A stretch of 64,000 bases of DNA from Flavobacteriia bacterium (GTDB lineage Bacteria; Bacteroidota; Bacteroidia; Flavobacteriales_D; Crocinitomicaceae): assembly GCA_947450325.1 (NCBI GenBank), contig CANFUT010000018.1:22848-86847 (forward strand), given 5' to 3'. The notes under the pieces were generated by a model, which was given only the letters and a program-made list of their open reading frames with translations, was not told the DNA's origin and ran no database searches. The position numbers and the translations under genes were made by a program. Shown here piece after piece: positions 46,016 to 54,471 of this stretch (position 1 is the stretch's first letter; each line of letters begins with the position of its first letter).

Positions 46016-46636
46016 TTAGTTTTTGCTTAAATAATCAGCAACACCATCACGTGTAGCGTTCATTGCTGTTTTTCCTTCTTCCCAGTTTGCAGGACAAACT
46101 TCACCATATTGTTGTACGTGTGTGTATGCGTCAACCAAACGAAGGTATTCGTGTACATTTCTTCCAACCGGCATGTGGTTAATAGATTCGTGGAAAACCA
46201 AACCAGTTTCATCAATTAAGTAAGTCGCGCGGTAAGTAACGTTGTCACCAGCTAAACCTTCTTCGTCAAACATGTCATAATCCAAGATATCTAGCGCTTG
46301 AGACAAAACGCGCGTTGAATCAGCCAATAATGGAAATTTAACTCCTTCAATACCACCATTGTCTTTCGCAGTATTTAACCATGCGAAGTGAACTTCTGCA
46401 GTATCACAAGATGCACCAATTACCACTGTATTTCTTTTTGCAAATTCTGCTGCAACTTCTTGGAAAGCGTGAATTTCTGTTGGACAAACAAAAGTAAAAT
46501 CTTTTGGGTACCAGAAAAGAAGTACTTTCTTGTTATTATCTACTGCGTGTTTCAACACATCAATTTGAAATGTGTCACCCATTTCATCCATTGCATTTAC
46601 TGCGATTGAAGGGAATTTTCTACCTACGATACTCAT
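46016..46636 (-). CDS. peroxiredoxin (AhpC/typical 2-Cys type)
   Basis: This 206-residue enzyme reduces hydrogen peroxide and organic hydroperoxides. DFTFVCPTEI holds peroxidatic Cys51 and EVCPANW holds resolving Cys181. There is no AhpF nearby; the adjacent thioredoxin is the likely reductant. It lies between dps (33 bases upstream) and the thioredoxin. Confidence 0.93.
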   Translation of the reverse strand: MSIVGRKFPSIAVNAMDEMGDTFQIDVLKHAVDNNKKVLLFWYPKDFTFVCPTEIHAFQEVAAEFAKRNTVVIGASCDTAEVHFAWLNTAKDNGGIEGVKFPLLADSTRVLSQALDILDYDMFDEEGLAGDNVTYRATYLIDETGLVFHESINHMPVGRNVHEYLRLVDAYTHVQQYGEVCPANWEEGKTAMNATRDGVADYLSKN

Positions 46637-46669
46637 AATTGTGTTTTTATTTTTTGTTAAAATTATTGC

Positions 46670-47119
46670 TTATTTTTTATTCAACCAAGCGGTGAACATC
46701 CAATTCGTTTTTTCTTTTTCTCTAATCAAATCACTCATCATTGAATTGGTTCCATCGTCGTCCAAATCAGCTGAAATTTTAAAGATTTCTTTCTCCAATA
46801 AAATTAGTGTTTTTTGTGCAGACAGAATGTATTCTATGCCACTATTTCCGTTAAAAATTGTTGCATTTTCTTCGATTGTACTGACAGTCAAATAATCTTG
46901 AAATTTATGCAATGGAATTGACTCTAAAGTCAAAATTCTTTCAGCTAAATCATCGATAATTATTTGAGTTCTTGAATACAGTTCTTCGTATTTCAAATGC
47001 AATTCAAAGAAATTTGCACCTTTGATATTCCAATGCAAGGCTCTTAAGTTCTGATAATGGATTTGATAAGTTGCTAAAAGTGAATTCAATTTATCTGTTA
47101 ATTTTCCTTGGCTATCCAT
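46670..47119 (-). CDS. dps: Dps-type DNA-binding ferritin
   Basis: Dps dodecamers bind DNA and oxidise iron with peroxide, limiting Fenton chemistry. The 149-residue protein has the ferroxidase residues His29 (ALHWNIKG), the FELHLKYEELY segment with His41 and Glu45, and DDLAERI. It is first gene of the peroxide defence operon, divergent from oxyR with about 80 bases between the two start codons. A -7 box lies 15 bases before its ATG. Confidence 0.92.
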   Translation of the reverse strand: MDSQGKLTDKLNSLLATYQIHYQNLRALHWNIKGANFFELHLKYEELYSRTQIIIDDLAERILTLESIPLHKFQDYLTVSTIEENATIFNGNSGIEYILSAQKTLILLEKEIFKISADLDDDGTNSMMSDLIREKEKTNWMFTAWLNKK

Positions 47120-47134
47120 GATATTTATTTTCTA

Positions 47135-47142
47135 CAAAGGTA
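47135..47142 (-). promoter_or_regulatory. -7 promoter box for the dps operon
   Basis: CAAAGGTA on the plus strand equals TACCTTTG on the minus strand, a TAnnTTTG match in the dps-oxyR divergent region, 15 bases before dps. Confidence 0.6.
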
Positions 47143-47201
47143 TAACAGGTTCTTCAATAAAAATTATTGATTATTTTTATACTTTGATAAATTTTGTCTA
47201 T

Positions 47202-48131
47202 ATGTTATCCAGTCAACAAATCCAATACATTTTGGCGTTAAGTGAAACACAGCATTTCAGTCGTGCTGCGGAAAATTGCTTTGTCACACAGCCAACTCTT
47301 TCCATGCAAATAAAAAAAGCAGAAGACCTTTTAGGTTTTCCTATTTTTGATAGAAATCGAGTGCCTTTAGAATTGACGAATGCTGGAAAAGAATTGATTC
47401 CTATATTGCGAGAAATAGCTACTGATTATCAACAAATTGAAAAACTAAAAAAACAAAAAGAAGGAAACTTTCACGAAGAAATAAAAATCGGTATCATTCC
47501 AACAGTTTCTGCTTATTTGATCCCAAAATTGTATTCAGAATGGAAAAATAATTTTCCTGAGATAAAATTGATCATTGAGGAACTCAAATCGGAAGACATA
47601 ATTGAAAATTTACAGCAAAAAAAAATAGATTTAGGAATCATGGCTGGACCTATTGTCGATCTTAATTTCAAATCTATACCACTTTTTGCAGAAGAAATTA
47701 AAGCGTACGTTCCAAACATCAAATCAGACGAAATTTCGCTGGAAACACTTCGAAATCTTCAACCCTGGTTGCTCAACAAGGGAAATTGTTTGCGTACACA
47801 AATGATTCATTTTTGTGAACTTCAAAACGAAACAAATTCACAAGTGCATTGGAACTATGAAGGAGGAAACATCGAGATGCTAATCCGCATGGTAGATTTG
47901 AACCAAGGATATACATTAGTTCCTGATTTTTACAAACAGATTACTGCGGAAAAAACAGACCATTTTAAATCAATCATTTCAAATCAAAATCAAAAACCAG
48001 CGAGATCAATTATAGGAATTGTTCCGCATAAAAATTCAAAGCTGAAAAGTATTGAGCAATTAGTGCGCAGTATTCAATTGAATTTCAATGAAAATAATGA
48101 CAAAAATTTACTCATTCTTGATTGGAATTAA
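47202..48131 (+). CDS. oxyR: LysR-type regulator, OxyR
   Basis: This 309-residue LysR regulator has the helix-turn-helix HFSRAAENCFVTQPTLSMQ and a C-terminal sensor domain. GNCLRTQMIHFC gives Cys196 and Cys205, with the same C-x8-C spacing as redox Cys199/Cys208 of E. coli OxyR. The frame remains open from 47118, but the family N terminus starts at ATG 47202. It is divergent from dps-prx-trx, the genes OxyR would be expected to control. Confidence 0.93.
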   Translation: MLSSQQIQYILALSETQHFSRAAENCFVTQPTLSMQIKKAEDLLGFPIFDRNRVPLELTNAGKELIPILREIATDYQQIEKLKKQKEGNFHEEIKIGIIPTVSAYLIPKLYSEWKNNFPEIKLIIEELKSEDIIENLQQKKIDLGIMAGPIVDLNFKSIPLFAEEIKAYVPNIKSDEISLETLRNLQPWLLNKGNCLRTQMIHFCELQNETNSQVHWNYEGGNIEMLIRMVDLNQGYTLVPDFYKQITAEKTDHFKSIISNQNQKPARSIIGIVPHKNSKLKSIEQLVRSIQLNFNENNDKNLLILDWN

Positions 48132-48187
48132 TTTCAGTTATATCTATTATAAATAGCTAAAATCGCAGGCATATTTTTTAAAATACC

Positions 48188-48195
48188 TATATTTG
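48188..48195 (+). promoter_or_regulatory. -7 promoter box for the T9SS adhesin-like gene
   Basis: TATATTTG is an exact TAnnTTTG match 75 bases before the ATG of the HYR-repeat gene, giving a leader of about 70 bases. Confidence 0.55.
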
Positions 48196-48270
48196 AAGCA
48201 AGATACTACTTAGAAATTATTCAAGTAAGTTTTATTTTTCGAAACCAATTTATAATTATTTCATTTCAAG

Positions 48271-50877
48271 ATGAATAGATTTTTAATAATAATCAGTCTG
48301 CTACTTTTCAAATTAAGCACATTTGGGCAAATCACTTTGTATCAAGAAAATTTCGAAAATACAATCTCAGGATGGACAAGCTACGGTGATCTTTCCCCTA
48401 ATTATTGGATTACAGGCGTTTGTGCAGGAAACGGTCCAAATGCTGCTGGGCAAACCTCTATGTACGTCACTTTTGGCGGAACATTTCCTGGGTGTGGACC
48501 AGGAGGAACAAGTAATTACGGATTTAACAATTCTGACAATGGAGCAAGTAAATCTGTCATTTATGCACATTTAGTTCAGGCTTCTTGTGCTTCCAATTTA
48601 AATATTTCATACAACCAATTGCTGACGGTTGATGGAGTTGACGATTTTGCTGAGATGGTTTACAGTACTGACAATGGATTAAGTTGGAACGTTGTTGGAT
48701 CAATTTTAAGTTCAGACAACCTTTGGCAAAACATAAACACCAATCTACCTGCATCAATAAATTACACCAATTTCTTACTTGGTTTTAGATTTACCTATGA
48801 TAATTCAACCATTGGACCAAAACCTTTGGCAATTGATAATATCGTTGTGACTGGAATAGATTCGGAAAATCCAACAATCATTTGTCCTACTGCGCAAAAC
48901 ATTTACACCAATTCAAGTTGTTCTGAAGTAGTGGGTGACTATATTTCTCTTGTAAATGCTGCTGATAATTGCACCGCTCTTAGTGATCTTAGTTTTACGC
49001 AATCACCAGTTGCTGGTACAAATATTTCTACAAATACGAATATTCAAATTACAGTAGTCGATTTAAGTGGAAATACAAACAATTGCAATTTCACTTTAAA
49101 TGCAATTGATACAATTTCTCCGACAATTGCTTGCCAAGATTCAATTACTGTAAATGTAAATGCATCATGTCAATTTCAAGTTCCAGATTTGACATCAACT
49201 TTGACTTACAACGACAATTGTACTTCAAACGCCAATCTATTATTTACACAAACTCCAATTGCAGGAAGCACTGCAACTGGATTTACAACCGTTTTAATAA
49301 CGATTACAGATGAAAGCGGAAATCAAGTTTCATGTTCAACGGTTTTAAAACCAAATGATACTCAAGCTCCGAATATCACTTGCCCACAAGATATTACTCT
49401 ACAAAATGGAACAATTTGTTCATACACAATTACAGATTTTACAACACAAGTGATCGTAGTTGAAAGTTGCCCAAATTATACAATTCAACAAAGTCCACCA
49501 GTCGATTTAGAAATTGGAACTGGACCACATACAGTTGGTTTTTTAGTAACTGATGCATCTGGAAACTCTTCAACTTGCACATTTACCTTAAATATCATCG
49601 AATCGATTCCACCGACATTTACCAATTGTCCTTCTAACATCATTTCTTGTGATCCTTTGGTAAGTTATTCAGAAATATTTGGACTAGACAATTGTGCAAC
49701 AATAGTTATTCAGCAAACTGACAATTCGGGATTAACTTCTGGAAGTACTTTCCCAATAGGAATTACACCGCAACAATACACGGTTACGGATTTATCAGGA
49801 AACACAGCAGTTTGTAATTTCAATGTAGAAGTGTATTCCTATCCTAGCGATGCAATTATCTCAATTGACAGTGCTGAAATCTGTTCAAATTTAACATACA
49901 ATTTAGTTGCGAATCCAATTACTTCTGGAAACGGTTCTTGGTCGCAAATTACAAGCTCTAGCACCATAGCCAACCCAGCAAGCCCAACAACTAGTGTATC
50001 TAATTTTTCTCCAGGAATCAATACATATGTTTGGACAGTATCTACACAAAATTGTGGTGTAAAAAGAGATACGATTTATCTAACAGTTTATGGTCAACCT
50101 ACAGTTGCCTCTATTCAATCCGATTCAATTTATATTTGTAGTGCAGCTTCAACTTTATTACTTGGTTCTTTTCCAACAAGTGGAATTCCAATGTGGACGA
50201 CGTTAGAAGGTGCAACAATTGTCAGTCCTAATCAACACAATACAGTAGCCAACACTTTATCTCCAGGATGGAATACATTCATTTATACTATTTCTAGTGG
50301 AAATTGCGTCGCTTCTGATGATACTTTGAATGTTTATTCAAATAATTTAGCACTAATTAAAACGAGTGATACGACAGTATGTATCACCGATGTTTTTGAA
50401 ATAAATGCAGAAATTCCAGTTTCAAGTCAAACTTCGGCTTGGTATTTTATTAAAGGAAAAGGAGACATTTTAACCCCAAACAGTCCGACATCTTTGGTAG
50501 ACAATATGATCGCCGGAGAAAATATAATTGTTTACAGATTAACACATCCAGTTTGCGGGTTTAGTCATGACACTTTGAGGATTACAGTCAATAATTGTAC
50601 GGGCGAAGAATTTATATTTCCCACAGTAATTACACCAAATAGCGATGGTAAAAATGATGCTTTCATGATTGATAATTTAAATGTATTATATCCAAAATGT
50701 GAGGTCACTATTGTTAATCGCTGGGGAACTGTTGTATTTGAATCGGTTGGCTACAATACACCTTGGAATGGAACTTTCAAAGGTGAAGAACTTCCGATGG
50801 GAACCTATTATTATAAAATATTATTAAACGACAGTGAAAAGAATATTTACACAGGTCCAATTAGTATCATCCGTTAA
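48271..50877 (+). CDS. HYR-repeat surface protein with T9SS type B sorting domain
   Basis: The 868-residue exported protein has a signal peptide (about residues 1-20), an N-terminal jelly-roll-like region, and about four HYR-type immunoglobulin-like repeats. Each repeat shows a C-P-x-x-I/D start and D-x-S-G-N near its end (VVDLSGNTNNC, ITDESGNQVSC, VTDASGNSSTC, VTDLSGNTAVC). Two or three PKD-like segments follow, then the gliding-motility C-terminal domain (PTVITPNSDGKNDAF, NRWGTVVFES). That domain targets it to T9SS, probably anchored at the cell surface. It may be an adhesin. A PorP/SprF gene follows at once. Confidence 0.88.
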   Translation: MNRFLIIISLLLFKLSTFGQITLYQENFENTISGWTSYGDLSPNYWITGVCAGNGPNAAGQTSMYVTFGGTFPGCGPGGTSNYGFNNSDNGASKSVIYAHLVQASCASNLNISYNQLLTVDGVDDFAEMVYSTDNGLSWNVVGSILSSDNLWQNINTNLPASINYTNFLLGFRFTYDNSTIGPKPLAIDNIVVTGIDSENPTIICPTAQNIYTNSSCSEVVGDYISLVNAADNCTALSDLSFTQSPVAGTNISTNTNIQITVVDLSGNTNNCNFTLNAIDTISPTIACQDSITVNVNASCQFQVPDLTSTLTYNDNCTSNANLLFTQTPIAGSTATGFTTVLITITDESGNQVSCSTVLKPNDTQAPNITCPQDITLQNGTICSYTITDFTTQVIVVESCPNYTIQQSPPVDLEIGTGPHTVGFLVTDASGNSSTCTFTLNIIESIPPTFTNCPSNIISCDPLVSYSEIFGLDNCATIVIQQTDNSGLTSGSTFPIGITPQQYTVTDLSGNTAVCNFNVEVYSYPSDAIISIDSAEICSNLTYNLVANPITSGNGSWSQITSSSTIANPASPTTSVSNFSPGINTYVWTVSTQNCGVKRDTIYLTVYGQPTVASIQSDSIYICSAASTLLLGSFPTSGIPMWTTLEGATIVSPNQHNTVANTLSPGWNTFIYTISSGNCVASDDTLNVYSNNLALIKTSDTTVCITDVFEINAEIPVSSQTSAWYFIKGKGDILTPNSPTSLVDNMIAGENIIVYRLTHPVCGFSHDTLRITVNNCTGEEFIFPTVITPNSDGKNDAFMIDNLNVLYPKCEVTIVNRWGTVVFESVGYNTPWNGTFKGEELPMGTYYYKILLNDSEKNIYTGPISIIR

Positions 50878-50890
50878 AATTCAATTAAAA

Positions 50891-51958
50891 ATGAAAAAAG
50901 TAATTAAAAATTTGAGTTTTATTGGGATGACATTAATTCTTGCATCTCAAATCTTCGCTCAACAAGAAAGTCAATTTGCCAACTATATTCACAATCCATA
51001 TATTTTCAATCCTGCTGCAGGCGGAATGATGGATTTAATTCAAGTTGATTTAGGTTATAGAAATCAATTTACTGGTACAGACGGAAATCCATCAACTGTC
51101 TATTTAAGTGGTCACGCTCAAGTTGGTTCAAAAAACCAGGGAATTGGGGAGTTTAATTTGAATAAAGACAATGTTTATCAAACACCTGAAAGAACGATTG
51201 GTAGTTTAAAACACATTGTTGGAGGTAAATTTAGTCGCGACGGAATCGGACCATTTCAAAAGACAAGCCTTTACGGAAGTTATGCCGTGCACATGCCTCT
51301 AGTCAAATCTTTGAACATTGGAGTAGGATTGTCAGCGGGTTGGTCGAATTTCCAAATAGATCAGAACAAAATTATTTTGCACGACGATAATGATCAAATA
51401 TATAATCAATTTTCAACTAACTTGTCCAAACAGAACAACTTGGATATTCAAACAGGATTGGTTTTGTACAATGACAAGTTCTTTTTTGGATTGAGTGGAA
51501 CTCAATTATTGAATAGTACTGTAAACATTGAACAAATTGAAACTGGAAATACTTTGAATAGACATTTATTTCTAATTTCTTCCTATAGATTTGGAATAAC
51601 GGACAAAATGGATTTAGAGCCATTTGTGTTTATCAAAGCTGCGCAAAAAAGTCCTACAAGTTTTGATTTAGGTGTTAGAATGAAATACAATAAGTCTATC
51701 TGGGGAGGAATTCAATACCGAAGAGGAAATGCTTTTGTGATTTCAGCAGGACTAAATGTTTTGAAAAATTTTAATGTTTCTTACGCCTTCGAATATGGAA
51801 CGAAAAGCACAAGAATAGGAAATGCTGGGTCTCATGAACTACAGCTTGGCTTTTTAATTGGGAAAAATCGAAATGTTGACAAAGAGATCAAAGAATCCAA
51901 AAAAGAAAAAAATAAAGAAAAAGTAATTGAAAAAGATCCTGAATTGGATGTTGAATAA
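50891..51958 (+). CDS. PorP/SprF-family type IX secretion outer membrane protein
   Basis: The 355-residue product from ATG 50891 (rather than 50834) has a signal peptide ending near QIFAQQ, then the family N terminus FANYIHNPYIFNPAAGG and an outer membrane beta-barrel, ending in a Lys/Glu-rich tail. SprF-type proteins pair with type B T9SS substrates and act in secretion or anchoring. It begins 13 bases after the HYR gene stop and is followed by a kinase gene 10 bases on. Confidence 0.92.
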   Translation: MKKVIKNLSFIGMTLILASQIFAQQESQFANYIHNPYIFNPAAGGMMDLIQVDLGYRNQFTGTDGNPSTVYLSGHAQVGSKNQGIGEFNLNKDNVYQTPERTIGSLKHIVGGKFSRDGIGPFQKTSLYGSYAVHMPLVKSLNIGVGLSAGWSNFQIDQNKIILHDDNDQIYNQFSTNLSKQNNLDIQTGLVLYNDKFFFGLSGTQLLNSTVNIEQIETGNTLNRHLFLISSYRFGITDKMDLEPFVFIKAAQKSPTSFDLGVRMKYNKSIWGGIQYRRGNAFVISAGLNVLKNFNVSYAFEYGTKSTRIGNAGSHELQLGFLIGKNRNVDKEIKESKKEKNKEKVIEKDPELDVE

Positions 51959-51968
51959 AAATTAATTC

Positions 51969-53165
51969 ATGTTTCAAAAGCAAAATCTCATTCCTGATGA
52001 AGGCTGGACAATAGAACTGGTTCAAAAATTCGTGCGTCTTTCTTCTGCGGCAGACAACTTTGAATCCGTATATCTTTCGCTCGTAACAGTTTTAGAAAAT
52101 TTCTTGGATATTCATAATATTGCAATTTATGAAATCATCCCAAATGAAAAAAAGTTAGTTGCGCGAGTTAAAAACAACTTACTAATTCCCAAGAATAATC
52201 ATGAAATAATTCATTTTACTGATGAAATAATTGGAACAGTTGCAAGGACCGAAACTACTATTTTACTTAATTCTGAAACAGAAAATTATTCAATTCTGTG
52301 TGTACCGATACAATCAAATGGGAAATTATATGGCGTAATTTCATCATCCGAAAGTACTAATGATTTTTTCAGTTTTCAACACCAAAAGTTATTTGAACTA
52401 ATCGCTGAAATCGCAGGATCTCTCCTTTCAAGAATCATTCAAAAAGAAGAAGTAAATCAATTAAAGCAAACTTTAGAACAACATTTGGAAAGCAAAAAAG
52501 TGGCGTTAGAAGTGGCAATTGAAACTGTTTCAAATCAATTTGACGAATTAAAGCAACATAGAAATAAAAAAGAAATATTACTCAAAGAAGTACATCACCG
52601 AGTAAATAACAACTTGCAAATCATTTCGAGTTTGGTAAGTTTATATTTAAATGAAACTCAGGAACCAAATTTCCAAACATTAAAGGAAATCCAATCAAGA
52701 ATTCAAATATTATCTACAATTCACTTAATATTATTGAAGTCATTTGATACAAATGAAATCTCTTTGGAACGTTTTTTAGAAGATTTAACTGCTGCTTTAA
52801 GATACAATGTGCAATCAAACTATCTAATACTAAATTTCTCGATTAAAGAGGTAAAAACAAATTTCAACTTCAACACATTAATTCCATTAGGCATGTTGTT
52901 GAACGAATTGATTCAACTTTCAATAGAAAAACATTGGAAAAACGATTCAACTGTAGAAATGGATATTGAAATGACAACACTCTTTTTTGGTGAAAGTTAT
53001 CAAATTGAATTGGTTAGCAAATCACCAATTGATTATACTATTATACCTCAAAATGAGCATGTAAACCACTCAATTATCGAATCACTTTGCGAACAACTTG
53101 AAGGAGATTTAGAAGAAACAGTTGGTGAAAGCTGCAAATGGAAATTTACTTTTCAAGAAATCTAA
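51969..53165 (+). CDS. GAF-domain histidine kinase-like protein with degenerate ATPase domain
   Basis: The 398-residue soluble protein has a GAF domain (about residues 25-160), a coiled coil (about 165-200), and a HisKA_2-type dimerisation domain with KEVHHRVNNNLQIISSLVSL (His209/210 phosphoacceptor). The C-terminal HATPase part keeps the N-box region MLLNELIQLSIEKHW, but the G1 box expected as D-x-G-x-G reads VSKSPIDY, and the G2 Gly-rich loop reads HSIIESL. ATP binding therefore looks lost. It is translationally close to the PorP/SprF gene. Confidence 0.85.
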   Translation: MFQKQNLIPDEGWTIELVQKFVRLSSAADNFESVYLSLVTVLENFLDIHNIAIYEIIPNEKKLVARVKNNLLIPKNNHEIIHFTDEIIGTVARTETTILLNSETENYSILCVPIQSNGKLYGVISSSESTNDFFSFQHQKLFELIAEIAGSLLSRIIQKEEVNQLKQTLEQHLESKKVALEVAIETVSNQFDELKQHRNKKEILLKEVHHRVNNNLQIISSLVSLYLNETQEPNFQTLKEIQSRIQILSTIHLILLKSFDTNEISLERFLEDLTAALRYNVQSNYLILNFSIKEVKTNFNFNTLIPLGMLLNELIQLSIEKHWKNDSTVEMDIEMTTLFFGESYQIELVSKSPIDYTIIPQNEHVNHSIIESLCEQLEGDLEETVGESCKWKFTFQEI

Positions 53166-53173
53166 TCTGTTTT

Positions 53174-53467
53174 TCATTCATTTGAAATGATGAAAATATC
53201 TTCATCATCCTTTTTGAATAGTTTTTCTTCTCTAGCATATCTTTCCAATTCAGAAATATAATTCAACTGTTTTAAAACACGCGTCGTCTTTTCTAATTTT
53301 TGGTCTATTAACACTTGATCAGCTTCGATTTTATTCAATTTGCTGTTTTGACTTATTAAAGTAAACATGTCTTCATCGTCTAGAAATAGCGCGTACAAAG
53401 TGAAAAGCGTAAAAGTCAAAAGATATTTATTGCGAAAATATTTCAGGAATTTTTTAAATCCATCCAT
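53174..53467 (-). CDS. septum formation initiator (DivIC/FtsB family)
   Basis: FtsB/DivIC proteins act in the divisome as bitopic membrane scaffolds. The 97-residue form from ATG 53467 has a short basic N terminus, one membrane helix (YLLTFTLFTLYALFL), a coiled coil and a conserved tail (LERYAREEKLFKKDDEDIFII). An upstream ATG (53509) would add 14 residues, but a perfect -7 box ends only 4 bases before it, so the downstream start fits both promoter and family length. Confidence 0.85.
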   Translation of the reverse strand: MDGFKKFLKYFRNKYLLTFTLFTLYALFLDDEDMFTLISQNSKLNKIEADQVLIDQKLEKTTRVLKQLNYISELERYAREEKLFKKDDEDIFIISNE

Positions 53468-53513
53468 TTTTGAATTATTGCTTTCTTTTGATGTTTCTTT
53501 CAATGCCATAGAA

Positions 53514-53521
53514 CAAAGATA
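53514..53521 (-). promoter_or_regulatory. -7 promoter box for divIC
   Basis: CAAAGATA on the plus strand equals TATCTTTG on the minus strand, an exact TAnnTTTG match. It supports a start codon at 53467 with a leader of about 40 bases. Confidence 0.65.
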
Positions 53522-53594
53522 AATATAGGAAGTTAAACAATTACATTCAAATTTTCTATTTGTTAAAGTATGAATGTTTAAAAAATAGGAAGCA

Positions 53595-53622
53595 AAAAAA
53601 ATGCCCTCGAAAAGGGCATTTA
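53595..53622 (-). terminator. terminator after the TPR-like gene
   Basis: AAATGCCCT (53599-53607) pairs with AGGGCATTT (53613-53621) over a 5-base loop, followed on the minus strand by a T run. Confidence 0.85.
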
Positions 53623-53639
53623 AATCATTTAGGTATGGA

Positions 53640-54365
53640 TTATAAACTTAATCCATCGTAACGCGTTTTGAATTCTTCATCACCTTCAAACCATGGAGCA
53701 ACTTTATCCAACAATTTTTTGGCTTTGTCAATTTGTTTAGCACTGATCCAACATTCAGCACTTTCAAAAACACCCGTTCTAAAAAGCATTTTATCTACTT
53801 CAGTCATTTTATCCAAATTTTCTAAAGTTGTCATTTTTTTATCTGTTTCTTTCCAAATGGTATTCGCACCACTTTTATCGCCATCTCTGTATTTACATGC
53901 GGCTTCTAAAAATTTCGCACCAACATCATCTGGTGAAACTTTGTAATATTTCGCTAAAATTGGTGTCGCTTTTTTATACGCTTTTGCATCAATCTCATTC
54001 GTAACCTGCTCTAAAACGGCTAATTTTAATTTGTCAACAAATTCAATATGTTCTTGAAAAAGTGAACCATCTTTATCCTTCTTTCTGAAATTTCCCAAAG
54101 CAGCTAAAGATTCTTTAAATGCATTTTTATACATCGGATCTTTATCTCCTTGCTGAGACATAGCATATAAACCTTTAGACAACCACAAATAAGGCAATGC
54201 ATCTTGCGAAGTTGACTCTTTCTCAGTATATCTTGTCGCTGCAGTAATCAGTTTTTCATATTTTCCGTCCGCAAACAAAATGATTAAATCATCATAATCC
54301 GGCGATTGTGCTTGAACACTTCCACAGTAAATCAACAATCCTAAAATGGCAAATATTTTCTTCAT
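53640..54365 (-). CDS. secreted tetratricopeptide-like protein
   Basis: This 241-residue protein has a signal peptide ending near VQAQ. The rest is helical with alternating Ala/Leu/Tyr patterns typical of TPR solenoids (YLWLSKGLYAMSQ, GAKFLEAACKYRDGDKSGAN, FESAECWISAKQIDKAKKLL). No enzymatic motif is visible. Its place 106 bases after the mutase and before a terminator does not define a role; many Bacteroidota TPR lipoproteins and secreted TPRs are scaffolds. Confidence 0.68.
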   Translation of the reverse strand: MKKIFAILGLLIYCGSVQAQSPDYDDLIILFADGKYEKLITAATRYTEKESTSQDALPYLWLSKGLYAMSQQGDKDPMYKNAFKESLAALGNFRKKDKDGSLFQEHIEFVDKLKLAVLEQVTNEIDAKAYKKATPILAKYYKVSPDDVGAKFLEAACKYRDGDKSGANTIWKETDKKMTTLENLDKMTEVDKMLFRTGVFESAECWISAKQIDKAKKLLDKVAPWFEGDEEFKTRYDGLSL

Positions 54366-54471
54366 AGGTATTTATTTTTCTAGTAGTTTTTCAATAACTA
54401 TGCCGAAAGTAGGAAAATATTTTCAAAGCTGAATATTCTCCCAATTAAAAAAGCATAATTCTAACTAATTA

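Noticed and set aside
47118..47201. OxyR starting at 47118 with 28 extra residues
   Set aside because: The LysR helix-turn-helix begins at ATG 47202, and the extra part overlaps the dps start and promoter.
50834..50890. PorP/SprF gene starting inside the HYR gene at 50834
   Set aside because: The signal peptide begins at ATG 50891 after the stop of the preceding gene.
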